Positions 26,245-37,227 of a stretch of DNA of 64,000 bases are shown in pieces. The translations under genes and the position numbers were made by a program. Position 1 is the stretch's first letter. Each line of letters opens with the position of its first letter. The notes beneath the pieces are model-generated. The model had not been told where the DNA came from, made no database searches, and was given only the letters and a program-made list of their open reading frames with translations. This stretch comes from Sphingopyxis sp. BE259. GTDB taxonomy: Bacteria > Pseudomonadota > Alphaproteobacteria > Sphingomonadales > Sphingomonadaceae. The stretch lies in the NCBI RefSeq assembly GCF_031457495.1, contig NZ_JAVDWM010000001.1, forward strand, positions 2,716,001 through 2,780,000. The letters run 5' to 3'.

Positions 26245-27164
26245 AACGCTTCCCCCACGATGCGTTCGACCAGTTCGGCATAATCCAGACCTACCGCGCG
26301 TGCCTGCTCAGGCACCAGGCTGAGCGGCGTCATCCCTGGCTGGGTGTTGACTTCGAGCAGGAAAATCCCCGCGAGCCCATGTTCGTCATCCCAACGAAAA
26401 TCCGAGCGCGATGCGCCCTTGCAGCCGAGCAGGCGGTGCGATTGCAACGCCAGGTCCATCATCCGCTGTGCGACGTCGGCGGGGACATCGGCGGGGCAGA
26501 CATGCTCGGTAAGGCCATCGGTATATTTGGCATCATAATCGTAGAAACCGGATTTGACGCGCAGTTCGGTGACCGCGAGTGCCCGGTCGCCAAGCACCGC
26601 GACGGTCAGTTCGCGGCCCTTGATAAAGGGTTCGGCGAGCAGGCGATCGAATTCCTGCCAGGGGCCGACGGCGCCGCGCGCGATCGGGTTGCCGTAATTG
26701 CTGTCGTCCTTGACGATCGCGACGCCGACTGACGATCCTTCGTTGACGGGTTTCAGCACATAGGGGCGCGGCAAAGGGTCGATGGAATAAAGGCTTTCGC
26801 TGTCGACCATGGTCCCCGTCGGCATCGGAATACCATGCGGCACCAGCGCCTGCTTCGTCAATTCCTTGTCGATCGCGATGACCGAGGTGACAAGGCCGCT
26901 GTGGGTGTATTTGAGCCCCATCAGGTCGAGCATTCCCTGCACGGTGCCGTCTTCGCCGGGGACGCCGTGGAGCGCGTTGAACACAACGTCGGGCTTCGCC
27001 TCGGCGAGTTTCTGAGCGACGTTCCGGTCCATGTCGATGCGGGTGACCTTATGGCCGCGGCTTTCGAGCGCGTCGGCGACGCCATTGCCACTCATCAGCG
27101 ACACGTCGCGCTCGGCCGACCAACCGCCCATAAGGACGGCGACATGCAACGGACCCCGGCTCAC
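26241..27164 (-). CDS. ddl: D-alanine-D-alanine ligase
   Basis: 307-residue ATP-grasp ligase that makes D-Ala-D-Ala for the MurF reaction. Signature strings are VLMGGWSAERDVSLMSGNG, HGVPGEDGTVQG, KPVNEGSSVGVAIV and the metal-binding LEVNTQPGMTPLSLVPEQA. I chose GTG 27164, which overlaps the murB stop as GTGA and gives the normal family length, over an ATG ten codons upstream inside murB. It is cytoplasmic and part of the dcw transcript. Confidence 0.95.
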   Translation of the reverse strand: MSRGPLHVAVLMGGWSAERDVSLMSGNGVADALESRGHKVTRIDMDRNVAQKLAEAKPDVVFNALHGVPGEDGTVQGMLDLMGLKYTHSGLVTSVIAIDKELTKQALVPHGIPMPTGTMVDSESLYSIDPLPRPYVLKPVNEGSSVGVAIVKDDSNYGNPIARGAVGPWQEFDRLLAEPFIKGRELTVAVLGDRALAVTELRVKSGFYDYDAKYTDGLTEHVCPADVPADVAQRMMDLALQSHRLLGCKGASRSDFRWDDEHGLAGIFLLEVNTQPGMTPLSLVPEQARAVGLDYAELVERIVGEAL

Positions 27165-28060
27165 TTCGCCACCCCCACGCGCTGAATCTCCCATTGCAGT
27201 TCGACGCCGCTCTTGTCCTTCACCCGGCGCCGCACTTCTTCACCCAGCGCCTCGATATCGGCGCTGGAGGCGTCGCCGGTGTTGATCAGGAAATTGGTGT
27301 GCTTCTCGCTGACCTGCGCGCCGCCGACCGCGAAGCCGCGGCATCCGGCTTCATCGACCAATTGCCAAGCCTTGTAGCCATCGGGGTTCTTGAAGGTCGA
27401 GCCGCCGGTTTTCGAGCGCAACGGCTGCGATGCTTCGCGACTGGCCGAGATGCGGTCCATTTCGGCCTGAATGGCGGCGGGTTCGCCGGGGTGGCCGCGG
27501 AAGGTCGCGCCGACGACGACCGCCCCGTCGGGCAATGCGCTGTGGCGATAAGTATAGCCGAGGTCGGCGAGTAACAGCGTCCGGCGTTCGCCCGAGCGCA
27601 GGACGATGTCGGCGTCGATCAAGATGTCCTTGACCTCGCCGCCATAGGCACCGCCGTTCATCCGGACGAATCCGCCGACGGTGCCGGGGATCGAGCGCAG
27701 GAACTCCATCCCGGCGATGCCCGCATCGCGCGCGGTCGAGGAGACGAGGATGCCCGATGCGCCGCCGCCGCAGCGCAGCGTCGTCGCGTCGATCGCTTCG
27801 ACCTTGGCGAACGCCTTGCCGAGCCGGACGACGACGCCAGGAAAGCCGCCGTCGCGGACGATCAGGTTCGAACCAAGGCCGAGCGCCATGACCGGCGTCG
27901 CCGGATCAAGATCGCGCAGGAAATCGGTGAGATCGTCGGCGTCCTTGGGTTCGAACAACCAGTCGGCGGGGCCGCCCGACTTGAACCAGACGAGCGGCGC
28001 GAGCGGTGCCTTCGCGGTCAGTTTGCCGCGGACGGATGGGAGGGTTTCGGTGGCGGTCAC
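27161..28060 (-). CDS. murB: UDP-N-acetylenolpyruvoylglucosamine reductase
   Basis: 299-residue flavoprotein that reduces enolpyruvyl-UDP-GlcNAc to UDP-MurNAc with NADPH. It has the FAD-binding string LGLGSNLIVRDGGFPG, the catalytic Ser region SKTGGSTFKNPDG and the type II ending SADIEALGEEVRRRVKDKSG. GTG 28060 with GGGGAGGGG at 28068-28076 is the best start; an in-frame ATG at 28102 lies inside an inverted repeat. It is separated from murC by 120 bases, the largest gap in the mur part of the cluster. Confidence 0.95.
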   Translation of the reverse strand: MTATETLPSVRGKLTAKAPLAPLVWFKSGGPADWLFEPKDADDLTDFLRDLDPATPVMALGLGSNLIVRDGGFPGVVVRLGKAFAKVEAIDATTLRCGGGASGILVSSTARDAGIAGMEFLRSIPGTVGGFVRMNGGAYGGEVKDILIDADIVLRSGERRTLLLADLGYTYRHSALPDGAVVVGATFRGHPGEPAAIQAEMDRISASREASQPLRSKTGGSTFKNPDGYKAWQLVDEAGCRGFAVGGAQVSEKHTNFLINTGDASSADIEALGEEVRRRVKDKSGVELQWEIQRVGVAK

Positions 28061-28074
28061 CGCACTACCCCTCC

Positions 28075-28154
28075 CCGTTCGTGTCGAGCGAAGTCGAGAC
28101 ACCCCGAAGGCGCGCGCCAGCGAGAGGCATCTCGGCTTCGCTCGATGCGAACGG
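28075..28154. repeat. Imperfect inverted repeat in the murC-murB gap
   Basis: The left arm begins CCGTTCGTGTCGAGCGAAG and is complementary, with a few mismatches, to the right arm ending CTTCGCTCGATGCGAACGG. A related copy lies at 49375-49456 between divergent wall-recycling genes. As RNA it makes a strong hairpin directly upstream of the murB ribosome site. It may modulate murB expression or simply be a dispersed repeat. Confidence 0.85.
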
Positions 28155-28180
28155 AAAATGGATGAAGGCAGAGTAGCTCT

Positions 28181-29617
28181 TCATCCGGCCGACTCCACCG
28201 CGCTGGCCAGACCTGCCGCCATCTTGGTGATATCGCCAGCGCCAAGGCAGATGATCATGTCGCCCGCGCCGAGATCGCCCCCGGCAATGTTCGATGCGAT
28301 CGCGGATGCGAGCGCGTCGGCATCAGCGACGACATTCGCCTGACGGTGCCCGCGGTCGCGAAGCCCCGCGACCAGCGCATCGGACGATACCCCGTCGATC
28401 GGCGCCTCGCCCGCGGCATAGACGGGCAGCGCCAGCACGATGTCGGCGTCGTTAAACGCCTGCTGAAAATCGTCCATATGATCGCGCAGACGGGTGAAGC
28501 GGTGCGGCTGGACGACGCCGACAACGCGTCCTGCCCCCACACCTTCGCGCGCGGCCGACAAGACGGCGCGGATTTCGACCGGGTGGTGCGCATAGTCGTC
28601 GATCACGGTCACGACGCCGTCACCCGCCGCGATCTCACCGACCTTGGTAAAGCGGCGCTTGACCCCGGCAAAGCCGTTGAAGCCCGACACGATCTTGTCG
28701 TCGCTGACCCCCATGTGCAGCGCGACTGCAATCGCGGCGAGCGAGTTCTGGACATTGTGGCGGCCCGACATCGGCAGGTGGATGCCCTCGATCGTCCGGC
28801 TGCCCCCGTCACGGTCGCGCACCACGACGTCGAAGCGGTTGCCGTCGGGACCGGGCGTCACATTGGTGCCGCGCACGTCGGCTTGGGCCGAAAAGCCATA
28901 GGTCACGATACGGCGGTCGCGGATGCGCGGGATGATCGCCTGCACTTCGGGATGGTCAAGGCACAGCATCGCGGCGCCATAGAAAGGGACGTTCTCGATG
29001 AACTCGACGAAGGCGTCCTTGATCGCATCGAAGCTGCCATAATGGTCGAGATGTTCGGGATCGATGTTGGTGACGACCGCGATCGTGCCGTCGAGGCGCA
29101 GGAAGCTGCCGTCGCTTTCGTCGGCCTCGACCACCATCCAGTCGGACGCACCGAGGCGGGCGTTCGAGCCATAATTGTTGATGATGCCGCCGTTGATCAC
29201 CGTCGGGTCGATCCCGCCCGCGTCGAGCAGCGCCGCGACGAGGCTGGTCGTCGTCGTCTTGCCGTGCGTTCCGGCAATCGCCACCGTGGATTTCAGCCGC
29301 ATCAGCTCGGCGAGCATTTCGGCGCGGCGGACGAGCGGGATGCGCTGCGCCAGCGCCGCCTCGACCTCGGGATTGCCGCGCTTGACCGCGGTCGAGGTAA
29401 CGACGACCGCAACGCCGTCGACATTCGCCGCGTCATGCCCGATCGCCACCTTGATCCCGCGTTTGCGCAACCCTTCGATGACATAGCCGTCGGCAATGTC
29501 GCTGCCCTGCACCTGATAGCCCAGATTGTGCATCACCTCGGCAATCCCCGACATGCCAATGCCGCCGATGCCGATGAAATGGATGATGCCGATGTCGGTC
29601 GCAACGCCGCGCATCAT
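28181..29617 (-). CDS. murC: UDP-N-acetylmuramate-L-alanine ligase
   Basis: 478-residue Mur ligase that adds L-Ala to UDP-MurNAc with ATP. The Rossmann start is [21 protein letters not shown], the P-loop [16 protein letters not shown], and the central motif [25 protein letters not shown] shows the usual ligase residues (quoted here as the region around 160-185). The start ATG 29617 overlaps the murG stop by four bases; a second ATG directly follows, and GGGAGG is suitably placed for either. Confidence 0.97.
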   Translation of the reverse strand: MMRGVATDIGIIHFIGIGGIGMSGIAEVMHNLGYQVQGSDIADGYVIEGLRKRGIKVAIGHDAANVDGVAVVVTSTAVKRGNPEVEAALAQRIPLVRRAEMLAELMRLKSTVAIAGTHGKTTTTSLVAALLDAGGIDPTVINGGIINNYGSNARLGASDWMVVEADESDGSFLRLDGTIAVVTNIDPEHLDHYGSFDAIKDAFVEFIENVPFYGAAMLCLDHPEVQAIIPRIRDRRIVTYGFSAQADVRGTNVTPGPDGNRFDVVVRDRDGGSRTIEGIHLPMSGRHNVQNSLAAIAVALHMGVSDDKIVSGFNGFAGVKRRFTKVGEIAAGDGVVTVIDDYAHHPVEIRAVLSAAREGVGAGRVVGVVQPHRFTRLRDHMDDFQQAFNDADIVLALPVYAAGEAPIDGVSSDALVAGLRDRGHRQANVVADADALASAIASNIAGGDLGAGDMIICLGAGDITKMAAGLASAVESAG

Positions 29618-30798
29618 TCGCCTCCCATGCGCGCCGAAGCCATGCCGGTCGCTGCGGCGCGCTGGCCCGATGGTGCGCCGACGCGAATGACGTCCATCAT
29701 CGGCGGCGCGGCGAGCGATTCGACGAGGTCGGCGAGGTCGCGCGTCGCATCGGGCAGGCCGCAGCTCGCGGCGCGCGCGGCGGCATTTTCCAGCGCGCCG
29801 GGTTCGAGCGCCATGCGCTGGATCTGCTTGGCGAGTTCGCTGGCGGTGAATTGCGGCTGTGGGATCGACCGCGCCCCGCCGGCCTGCACCATATCGACGA
29901 CATTATAGGTCTGGTGATTGTCCATCGCGTGCGGATAGGGGACAAAGATCGCGGGCCGTCCGGCGCAGGCGAGCTCGGCCACGGTCGACGCCCCGGCGCG
30001 CGCGATCACGAGATGCGCCCAGCGCAACCGGTCGGGGAAATCGGAAATGTAAGTGGCACATTCGGCGGCGACGCCCAGCGCGGCATATTTGCCGCGCACT
30101 TCGTCCAGATCGGCCTCGCGGCACTGTTGCACGACTTGCAACCGGTCGAGCAATGCGCGCGGCAGCATCGCAATCGCGGCCGGAACGACATCGCTGAGCA
30201 CCGTTGCGCCCAGGCTGCCGCCGACCACGAGCAGGCGGAAAATGCCGTCTTCGGACAAGGGCGGAAAGCCTTCCTCGCGGATCGCGATGATTTCGTCGCG
30301 CACGGGATTGCCCGTGATGTGCTTCTTCAGCTCGTGCCCCGCCGGATAGCGCTGGATATTGTGATACGCGACCGCGACCGCATCGACGCGCGGCGCCATC
30401 ATCCGGTTGACGCGGCCCAGCACGGCATTTTGTTCGTGCAGAACGCGCGGCCGTTTCGTCGCGCCTGCGGCAAGCAGGCTGGGCAGCGAGGGATAGCCGC
30501 CGAAACCGACGACGACCGCCGGATCGAAGTCGCGGATCAGGTCGATGGCCATGCGCCGTCCCTTGCGGATTGACAGTGCCGCCTTGACCCAGCCGATGGG
30601 TCCGCCCGCCACGCGACCGGCGGGCAGGACATGCGTTTCCATCTCGGCGGGGGGGCCAGGGATCTTCAGGCCGCGATCGTCGCTGACCAGCGCGACGCGG
30701 TGACCGCGCGCGATCAATTCGCCCGCGAGGGCATAGGCGGGCAGCATATGGCCCCCCGTCCCACCAGCGGCGAGAAGGAAGTGGCGCGTTGCGGTCAT
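29614..30798 (-). CDS. murG: UDP-GlcNAc:lipid I N-acetylglucosaminyltransferase
   Basis: 394-residue GT28 enzyme, membrane-associated on the cytoplasmic face. It transfers GlcNAc to lipid I to make lipid II. It shows the N-terminal glycine-rich loop [17 protein letters not shown], the linker-side loop [14 protein letters not shown] and the donor-binding stretch [19 protein letters not shown]. The C-terminal extension after about residue 360 is Ala-rich. It is separated from ftsW by ten bases and overlaps murC by four. Confidence 0.97.
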   Translation of the reverse strand: MTATRHFLLAAGGTGGHMLPAYALAGELIARGHRVALVSDDRGLKIPGPPAEMETHVLPAGRVAGGPIGWVKAALSIRKGRRMAIDLIRDFDPAVVVGFGGYPSLPSLLAAGATKRPRVLHEQNAVLGRVNRMMAPRVDAVAVAYHNIQRYPAGHELKKHITGNPVRDEIIAIREEGFPPLSEDGIFRLLVVGGSLGATVLSDVVPAAIAMLPRALLDRLQVVQQCREADLDEVRGKYAALGVAAECATYISDFPDRLRWAHLVIARAGASTVAELACAGRPAIFVPYPHAMDNHQTYNVVDMVQAGGARSIPQPQFTASELAKQIQRMALEPGALENAAARAASCGLPDATRDLADLVESLAAPPMMDVIRVGAPSGQRAAATGMASARMGGE

Positions 30799-30808
30799 GG
30801 TCGGGCAG

Positions 30809-32047
30809 TCATTTCTTGTTCCAGTTGCGGGTCATCGACACCCGCGCCGCATAGGGGTTTCGCCGGGTCAGCGACAAGAGCAAACCCATGCCGATCGACA
30901 GCGCGATGAACGACGATCCGCCATAGCTGATAAATGGCAAGGTCATGCCCTTCGAAGGGAAGATCTGGGTGTTCACCGCCATGTTGATCACCGCCTGGCC
31001 GCCGAACTGCGCGATCAGCGCCGCGACCGCGAGGATCAGGAAGCTGTCCTCTTCATCGAGCAGGCGCACCAGCACCCGCACGATGATCGCCAGATAGAGG
31101 ATCGCAATCGCGATGCATGCGATCATCCCGAATTCTTCGCCGATCACCGAGAAGATATAGTCGGTGTGCGCTTCAGGCAGCTGAAACTTCGCCAGACCCG
31201 CCCCCGGCCCGGTGCCGATCAGCCCGCCGGCGGTCAGCGTCGCATGCGCCTTGTCGACCTGGAAGCTGTCGCCTTCGGCGAACAGCCAGATGTTGATGCG
31301 CTGCTGCGCCACCGGATAGAAGAAATAGGCAAGGATGATACCCACAACCCCGGTCGCGGCAAGCATCCCCATGATCCGCATCGACAGCCCGGCGACGAGC
31401 ACCAGCACCAGCCAGGTCGCGGCAAAGATGACGGTCTGACCAAGGTCAGGCTGGCCCATCAGCAGGACGGCAATCACCCCGGTCAGAACAAAGCTGAGCG
31501 GGACCACCGGCAGGCTTTGGTCATGCAGGCGCAGCGACAGGATCCAGGCCAGCGACACAGCAAAGAAGGGTTTCAGAAACTCCGACGGCTGCAACCGGAA
31601 CACGCCGCCGCCGATCCAGCGCTGCGCGCCGTTGACCGTCGTGCCGAGCAGCGGCACCAGGAACAGCAGGATCAGGAAGGTGATCGTGCCATAAATGGCG
31701 AACCGCCGCGCCTGAGCCTTGGGCAGCATCGACACCGCCAGCATCACCGGCACCCCGACGATCACCCACATCAGCTGGCGATAGAAATAATAGAGCGGGT
31801 CGAGCGACGCGGCGCTGGTCGACAATTTCTGCGCCGCCACCGGCGACGCCGCAGCGACCGCGACCAGCCCGATTGCAACCAGCATCGATACCAGCAGGAG
31901 CAGAACGCGGTCGATTTCCCAGAACCACAGCCCCAGCGGAGTGCGGTCGGCGCGGCTGAGACGCGGGCCCCGACGCTTGACGGTGCGCGTCGCCGCGATC
32001 ACCGGCCTCTCAGTCGCGCTCTCCATATTGTCCATCCCCCCGCTCAT
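30809..32047 (-). CDS. ftsW: Lipid II polymerase FtsW (SEDS family)
   Basis: 412-residue integral membrane protein with a cytoplasmic basic N-terminus and ten predicted helices. It polymerises lipid II into glycan at the septum with FtsI. Family strings visible are GAQRWIGGGVFRLQPSEFLKP and the C-terminal ISYGGSSFIALSIGMGLLL. The stretch around the large periplasmic loop includes GPGAGLAKFQLPEAHTDYIF, which carries the catalytic-region residues of SEDS proteins. The start overlaps the murD stop by four bases. Confidence 0.97.
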   Translation of the reverse strand: MSGGMDNMESATERPVIAATRTVKRRGPRLSRADRTPLGLWFWEIDRVLLLLVSMLVAIGLVAVAAASPVAAQKLSTSAASLDPLYYFYRQLMWVIVGVPVMLAVSMLPKAQARRFAIYGTITFLILLFLVPLLGTTVNGAQRWIGGGVFRLQPSEFLKPFFAVSLAWILSLRLHDQSLPVVPLSFVLTGVIAVLLMGQPDLGQTVIFAATWLVLVLVAGLSMRIMGMLAATGVVGIILAYFFYPVAQQRINIWLFAEGDSFQVDKAHATLTAGGLIGTGPGAGLAKFQLPEAHTDYIFSVIGEEFGMIACIAIAILYLAIIVRVLVRLLDEEDSFLILAVAALIAQFGGQAVINMAVNTQIFPSKGMTLPFISYGGSSFIALSIGMGLLLSLTRRNPYAARVSMTRNWNKK

Positions 32048-33348
32048 GCCCCAAGCGCCGCAACAAGTCCGCGAAAAACATCGCCGCGCTGCTCATAATC
32101 CTTGAACTGATCGAACGAGGCACAAGCGGGCGATAGCAGGACGATGTCGCCGGGCCGCGCCGTCGCCGCCGCCTGCGCGACCGCCGTCGCCATATCGCCC
32201 GACCGTTCGACCGGGATCGCATTGTCGATCTCGGCGGCGAAACCCTCCATCGCATCGCCGATCAGATAGGCCTGCCTCACGTGCCCGAACCACGGACGGC
32301 ACGCCGCCAGCCCGTCGCCCTTCGCCTGTCCCCCGGCAATCCAGTGCAAACGCTGGTCCGGCGCCGGCGGGAAGGCCGCCAGCGCCGGTGCAGCGGAAGC
32401 CGCGTTGGTCGCCTTGCTGTCATTGAACCAGCGGACGCCTGCGACTTCGCCGACCAATTCCATCCGATGCGGCAGCGATTTGTAGGTCGCGAGGCCGCGT
32501 TCGATCGCTTCGTCGTTCAGCCCCAGCACCCGGCACACCGCGATCGCGCAGACGGCGTTCTGCGCATTGTGCGGGCCTTGCAGCGCGGGCCAGCGCGCCT
32601 GGTCGACCGGGTCGATGTCCTTGCCCGACACGCGGTGCAGGCGGTGGTTGATCCGGCCCGCGATGATTTTCGACGGATCATCGTCGACCGCCACGATTGC
32701 GACCTGATCGCGGTGCTGGAGCGAAAAGAGCCGCGCCTTTGACGCCGCATAGCCGGTGAAACCGTCGTAGCGGTCGAGATGGTCGGGGCTGAGGTTGGTC
32801 AGCACCGCAACGTCGCACGCCAGGCTATGCGACAGGTCGATCTGGTAACTCGACAATTCGAGCACATAGACGCCGCTTTCGGGCAGCGGATCGCGCGACA
32901 GGATCGGCAGGCCGATATTGCCGCCCATCAGCGACGGCACCCCGGCGCTTTCCAGCATATGGTGGATCAGCGCGGTGACGGTCGACTTGCCGTTGGTCCC
33001 GGTAATCCCGACAACCTTGTGCGGCGGCATATCGCCCTGCGCTTCGGCGAAGAGTTCGACGTCGCCGATCACCGGTACATGCGCCTCTTTGGCGTGCGCC
33101 GCGATCGGGTGGCGATTGAGCGGCACGCCGGGCGACACGACGACTCCGGCAAAACCGATCAGGTCGATGTCGAGCGGATTGCCGATGTCGGCGCCGAGCG
33201 CCATCGCATCGTCGCGCGCTTCCTCGCGGTCGTCCCAGGCGGTGACCCCGGCGCCGCTGGCGACCAGGGCCTCGACCGTCGCAAGGCCCGAGCGCGCCAG
33301 CCCCAGCACCGCATAGCGGCGACCGGCAAAGGCGCGCGAGGTGATCAC
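32044..33348 (-). CDS. murD: UDP-N-acetylmuramoylalanine-D-glutamate ligase
   Basis: 434-residue Mur ligase that adds D-Glu to UDP-MurNAc-L-Ala. The N-terminal domain has [15 protein letters not shown], the P-loop is [19 protein letters not shown], and the central motif [14 protein letters not shown] binds ATP and metal. The start is a GTG at 33348 that overlaps the mraY stop as GTGA, a common arrangement in this cluster. The enzyme is cytoplasmic. Confidence 0.97.
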   Translation of the reverse strand: MITSRAFAGRRYAVLGLARSGLATVEALVASGAGVTAWDDREEARDDAMALGADIGNPLDIDLIGFAGVVVSPGVPLNRHPIAAHAKEAHVPVIGDVELFAEAQGDMPPHKVVGITGTNGKSTVTALIHHMLESAGVPSLMGGNIGLPILSRDPLPESGVYVLELSSYQIDLSHSLACDVAVLTNLSPDHLDRYDGFTGYAASKARLFSLQHRDQVAIVAVDDDPSKIIAGRINHRLHRVSGKDIDPVDQARWPALQGPHNAQNAVCAIAVCRVLGLNDEAIERGLATYKSLPHRMELVGEVAGVRWFNDSKATNAASAAPALAAFPPAPDQRLHWIAGGQAKGDGLAACRPWFGHVRQAYLIGDAMEGFAAEIDNAIPVERSGDMATAVAQAAATARPGDIVLLSPACASFDQFKDYEQRGDVFRGLVAALGA

Positions 33349-34415
33349 CGCAGTTTCAAGGTCGCGAGCCCCGCGAGCGCAAGAACAATCGACACGATCC
33401 AGAACCGGATGACGACGGTCGATTCGGGCCAGCCCAATTGTTCGAAATGATGGTGGATCGGCGCCATGCGGAACACCCGCTTGCCGGTGCGCTTGTACCA
33501 GAACACCTGGATGATCACCGACAGCGCCTCGACCACGAACAGCCCGCCAACCAGCACCAGCACCAGTTCATGCTGCGCCGTCACCGCGATCGTCGCGAGC
33601 GCGCCGCCGAGCGCCAGGCTGCCGGTATCGCCCATGAAGACGGCCGCGGGCGGCGCGTTGAACCACAGGAAGGCGAGGCAGGCGCCGATGATCGCCGCCG
33701 CAAACACCGCCAGCTCACCCGCCCCCGAGACATGCGGAATGCCCAGATATTCCGCGAATTTCACATTGCCGGTCAGATAGACGATGACGAGGAAGGTCAG
33801 GCTCGCGATGATCACCGGGAAGGTCGCGAGCCCGTCGAGCCCGTCGGTCAGGTTCACCGCATTGCCAAAGCCGACGATCAGCACCATCGCAAAGACATAA
33901 TAGAGCGGCCCGAGTTCGATCACGACCCCGCTGAAAAACGGCAGATACAGGTCGGTGCCGGTGCGCGAGACAATCAGGAACACCGCCACCCCGGCGATCA
34001 GAAACTCGATCAGCAAGCGCACCCGCCCCGGAATCCCGCGGTGACTGGCCTTGGTCACCTTGTCGAGATCGTCGAGGAAACCGACCGCTGCGAACCCGCC
34101 GGTGACAAAAATGCACGCCCAGACAAAGCGGTTCGACAGGTCCATCCACAAGAGGGCGGAGATCATCAGCGAGATCAGGATCATCAGCCCGCCCATCGTC
34201 GGCGTACCCTTTTTGGCGAGATGGCTCTGCGGCCCGTCTTCGCGGATCGGCTGGCCCTTGCCCTGCCGCATCCGCAGCATCAGGATGAAACGCGGCCCGA
34301 TCCACAGCCCGATGATCAGCGCGGTCGCGACCGCCGCGCCTGAGCGGAAGCTCAAATAGCGAATGAGGTTCAGAACCCCCGGAAAGCCCAGCCATTCCGC
34401 CAGCCAATATAACAT
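33345..34415 (-). CDS. mraY: Phospho-N-acetylmuramoyl-pentapeptide transferase
   Basis: 356-residue polytopic enzyme with about ten helices. It attaches phospho-MurNAc-pentapeptide to undecaprenyl phosphate to form lipid I. The acidic catalytic motifs are GFLDDLDKV and [10 protein letters not shown]; the HHH motif is [16 protein letters not shown] 34415 shares one base with the murF TGA (TGATG). A TTG one codon upstream is less likely. Confidence 0.97.
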   Translation of the reverse strand: MLYWLAEWLGFPGVLNLIRYLSFRSGAAVATALIIGLWIGPRFILMLRMRQGKGQPIREDGPQSHLAKKGTPTMGGLMILISLMISALLWMDLSNRFVWACIFVTGGFAAVGFLDDLDKVTKASHRGIPGRVRLLIEFLIAGVAVFLIVSRTGTDLYLPFFSGVVIELGPLYYVFAMVLIVGFGNAVNLTDGLDGLATFPVIIASLTFLVIVYLTGNVKFAEYLGIPHVSGAGELAVFAAAIIGACLAFLWFNAPPAAVFMGDTGSLALGGALATIAVTAQHELVLVLVGGLFVVEALSVIIQVFWYKRTGKRVFRMAPIHHHFEQLGWPESTVVIRFWIVSIVLALAGLATLKLR

Positions 34416-35791
34416 CAATAGTCCCCGTTGGTCAGCGCGGTCACAATATGTGACAGCCCGACGCTGTTCGACCCCTTGACCAATACGGTGTCGCCGGGAC
34501 GGATCACGTCGCCCAGCCGAGCGCTGGCGTCTGAGTGGGCGGCGACATGCTCGAAATCGATCCGGCCCTCAAGCGCTTTGGCGAGCGGCGCCATTTCTTC
34601 GCCGACAAGCAGGGCGAATTGCACCCCGGCTGCGACGAGCGGAGCGGCAAGACCGGCGTGATAGGCTTCGCCGTCCGCCCCAAGCTCTTTCATCGCTCCC
34701 AGAATCGCAATGCGGCGGTCACCGGATTCGCTGCCGAGCTGTTCGATGGTTACCGTCATCGACGCCGGATTGGCATTATAGCTTTCGTCGATCAGCAGGA
34801 CATGGCCGCCGCCAAACGATATACGGTGGCGCGCGCCGCGCCCGGCAAGCCCGGCCATTTCAGCAAAGGCGAGCCCCGCCGCGGGCAGATCGCCGCCGAC
34901 CGCCTTGACCGCTGCCAGCACCGCGAGCGCATTGGACACCCAATGCACCCCGGCCTGCGCGATGGTGAAGCAGAGCAGCGCATCCTGCACCTGCGCGGTG
35001 ACAAGCGAACCGCCCTTGCCGTCCGACAGCCAGTCGACCGCGCGAACATCGGCATTGGCGCCTAGGCCGAAGCTGATGACATGCGCGGCGTGCTGCTCGG
35101 CCTTGGCGCGCAGCCCCGCATAATGCGGGCTGTCGAAGGGGACGATCGCGGTGCCGCCGGGTTCGAGCCCCTCGAAAATCTCGCCCTTCGCATCGGCGAT
35201 CGCCTCTTCGCTGCCGAAAAATTCCATATGCGCGGGGGCGATGGTGGTCACGATCGCCACATGCGGGCGGACCATGCGGGTCAATTCGGCGAGTTCGCCC
35301 GCGTGGTTCATCCCCATTTCGAACACGCCGAAATCGGCGGTCGAGGGCATGCGCGCTAGGCTCAATGGGACGCCGACATGATTGTTGTAGCTTTTGACCG
35401 AACGGTGCGCCTTGCCGGGGCGGAAGCGGTCGAGCGCTGCGAACAGCGCCTCCTTGGTTCCGGTCTTGCCTGCCGATCCGGTCACTCCGATGATGCGGCC
35501 GTGGCTGCGCGCGCGCGATGCGGTGCCGAGCGCATTCAGCGCCGCGGTGCTGTCGGCGACGCGAATATGCGGGTGATCGATCTCGGATTCGCAGATGACC
35601 CCAGCCGCCCCTGCGGCAATCGCCTTGTCGATGAACTTGTGTCCGTCGGTCGCCTCACCGCGCATCGCGACGAACAGATCGCCGGTGGTGACTTCGCGCG
35701 AATCGAAGGCGACGCCGTGGACGGTAAAGTCTGTGCTCGCCTCGCCGCCGGTCGCGGCCACGATGGCGCGGGCGGTCCATAGCGGGGTCAT
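34415..35791 (-). CDS. murF: UDP-N-acetylmuramoyl-tripeptide-D-alanyl-D-alanine ligase
   Basis: 458-residue Mur ligase that adds D-Ala-D-Ala to the UDP-tripeptide. The P-loop is [19 protein letters not shown], the central motif lies near [17 protein letters not shown], and the C-terminal domain has [16 protein letters not shown] 35791 overlaps the murE stop by four bases (ATGA), which I prefer over a GTG at 35800. It uses the dipeptide from the ddl enzyme encoded further down the same transcript. Confidence 0.97.
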   Translation of the reverse strand: MTPLWTARAIVAATGGEASTDFTVHGVAFDSREVTTGDLFVAMRGEATDGHKFIDKAIAAGAAGVICESEIDHPHIRVADSTAALNALGTASRARSHGRIIGVTGSAGKTGTKEALFAALDRFRPGKAHRSVKSYNNHVGVPLSLARMPSTADFGVFEMGMNHAGELAELTRMVRPHVAIVTTIAPAHMEFFGSEEAIADAKGEIFEGLEPGGTAIVPFDSPHYAGLRAKAEQHAAHVISFGLGANADVRAVDWLSDGKGGSLVTAQVQDALLCFTIAQAGVHWVSNALAVLAAVKAVGGDLPAAGLAFAEMAGLAGRGARHRISFGGGHVLLIDESYNANPASMTVTIEQLGSESGDRRIAILGAMKELGADGEAYHAGLAAPLVAAGVQFALLVGEEMAPLAKALEGRIDFEHVAAHSDASARLGDVIRPGDTVLVKGSNSVGLSHIVTALTNGDY

Positions 35792-37227
35792 GCCGCGCAC
35801 TCGCGCGCGACCGCGACGTCGTCGAAGGGAATGACGCGCATATCGGCGCCCGCGCCGACGACCTGCCCCTGCTCATGCCCCTTGCCCGCGATGCAGACGA
35901 TGTCGTCGGCGCACGCTTCGGCGATGGCGGCGGCAATCGCGGCGCGGCGGTCGCCGATGACCTGCGCGCCGGGCGCGCCGTCAGCGATCGCGGCGCGAAT
36001 GACGGCGGGGTCTTCGCCGCGCGGATTGTCGTCCGTGATGATCAGCACGTCGGCTTTGGCAGCAGCGACCTTGCCCATTTCGGGGCGCTTCGCCTGATCG
36101 CGGTCGCCGCCGGCGCCGAACACCAGGATCAACCGTCCGCTGGCGTGCGGGCGCAGCGCATCGAGCGCCGCGGCGATCGCGTCGGGCGTGTGCGCATAAT
36201 CGACATAGACCGGCGCGCCCGCTTTCGTGATCGCGGCGCGCTCAAGCCGCCCGCGCACCGGCTGGAGCCGTGCCAGATTGGCCAGCGTCTGCGCCGTATC
36301 GCCGCCGGTCGCGATGACCAGCCCCGCCGACACGAGCGCATTCGCGACCTGATAGGCGCCGATCAGCGGCAAATCGATTTTGTGGGTGACATCGCCCGCC
36401 GCGATGACGAGCGACTGGCCAAGTTGCGTCGGTTCGCGCGAAATCAGGCGCAGCGTGTCGCCGTGGGTCCCGACAGTTAGCCGCCGGACGCCGCGCGCCC
36501 TCACCGCATCGATCACTCGCGGCGAATATTCGTCGTCGGCCCACACGACCGCGGCGCCGTCCTGATCGACCACTTCGGTGAACAGGCGCAGCTTGGCGGC
36601 GAGATAGGCGTCCATCGTGCCGTGATAGTCGAGATGATCGTGGCTGAGATTGGTGAACGCCGCCGCCTTTACCGGCAGGCCTTCGGTGCGATATTGGTCG
36701 AGGCCATGGCTCGACGCCTCGAACGCGGCATGACCGACGCCCTCGACCGCCAGCCCCGACATATTGCTGAGGAACGTCACGATGTCGGGGGTCGTCAGCC
36801 CGGTTGAAGCGCTGTCGGTCGAGGTGGTGATGCCCAGCGTGCCGATCGACGCCGCGTTGAACCCCGCCATCCGCCACAACTGGCGCGTCATTTCGACGGT
36901 CGAGGTTTTGCCGTTGGTCCCCGTCACCGCGACACAGGTTGCCGGAAAACGGTGGAAGAAGCGCGCTGCGATATGGGCAAAGGCGCGGCGCGGATTGGCT
37001 TCGGCGATATGCACCGCGCCGTCGACCTGCGCTTCGGGCCGCGCGACGATCGCGATCGCTCCGGCCTCGATCGCGGCCGGAATGAAGTCCTCGCCGTTGA
37101 ATTTTTCGCCGACGAAGGCGCCGAACACGGTTCCCGGCGCGATCTTGCGATGGTCGATGGCAAGGCCGGTGACGACCGGGTCGGTGCCCGCACCCCCTTG
37201 ATCGCCCATCAACGCGGACAGGCGCAT
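35788..37227 (-). CDS. murE: UDP-MurNAc-tripeptide synthetase, meso-diaminopimelate type
   Basis: 479-residue Mur ligase. The P-loop is AVTGTNGKTSTVEMTRQLW and the C-terminal domain contains DNPRGEDP, the DNPR motif that marks meso-diaminopimelate-adding enzymes, so the wall is expected to be of the usual Gram-negative DAP type. ATG 37227 shares its first base with the last base of the ftsI TAA (TAATG), which fixes the start over an in-frame ATG inside ftsI. Confidence 0.97.
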   Translation of the reverse strand: MRLSALMGDQGGAGTDPVVTGLAIDHRKIAPGTVFGAFVGEKFNGEDFIPAAIEAGAIAIVARPEAQVDGAVHIAEANPRRAFAHIAARFFHRFPATCVAVTGTNGKTSTVEMTRQLWRMAGFNAASIGTLGITTSTDSASTGLTTPDIVTFLSNMSGLAVEGVGHAAFEASSHGLDQYRTEGLPVKAAAFTNLSHDHLDYHGTMDAYLAAKLRLFTEVVDQDGAAVVWADDEYSPRVIDAVRARGVRRLTVGTHGDTLRLISREPTQLGQSLVIAAGDVTHKIDLPLIGAYQVANALVSAGLVIATGGDTAQTLANLARLQPVRGRLERAAITKAGAPVYVDYAHTPDAIAAALDALRPHASGRLILVFGAGGDRDQAKRPEMGKVAAAKADVLIITDDNPRGEDPAVIRAAIADGAPGAQVIGDRRAAIAAAIAEACADDIVCIAGKGHEQGQVVGAGADMRVIPFDDVAVARECAA

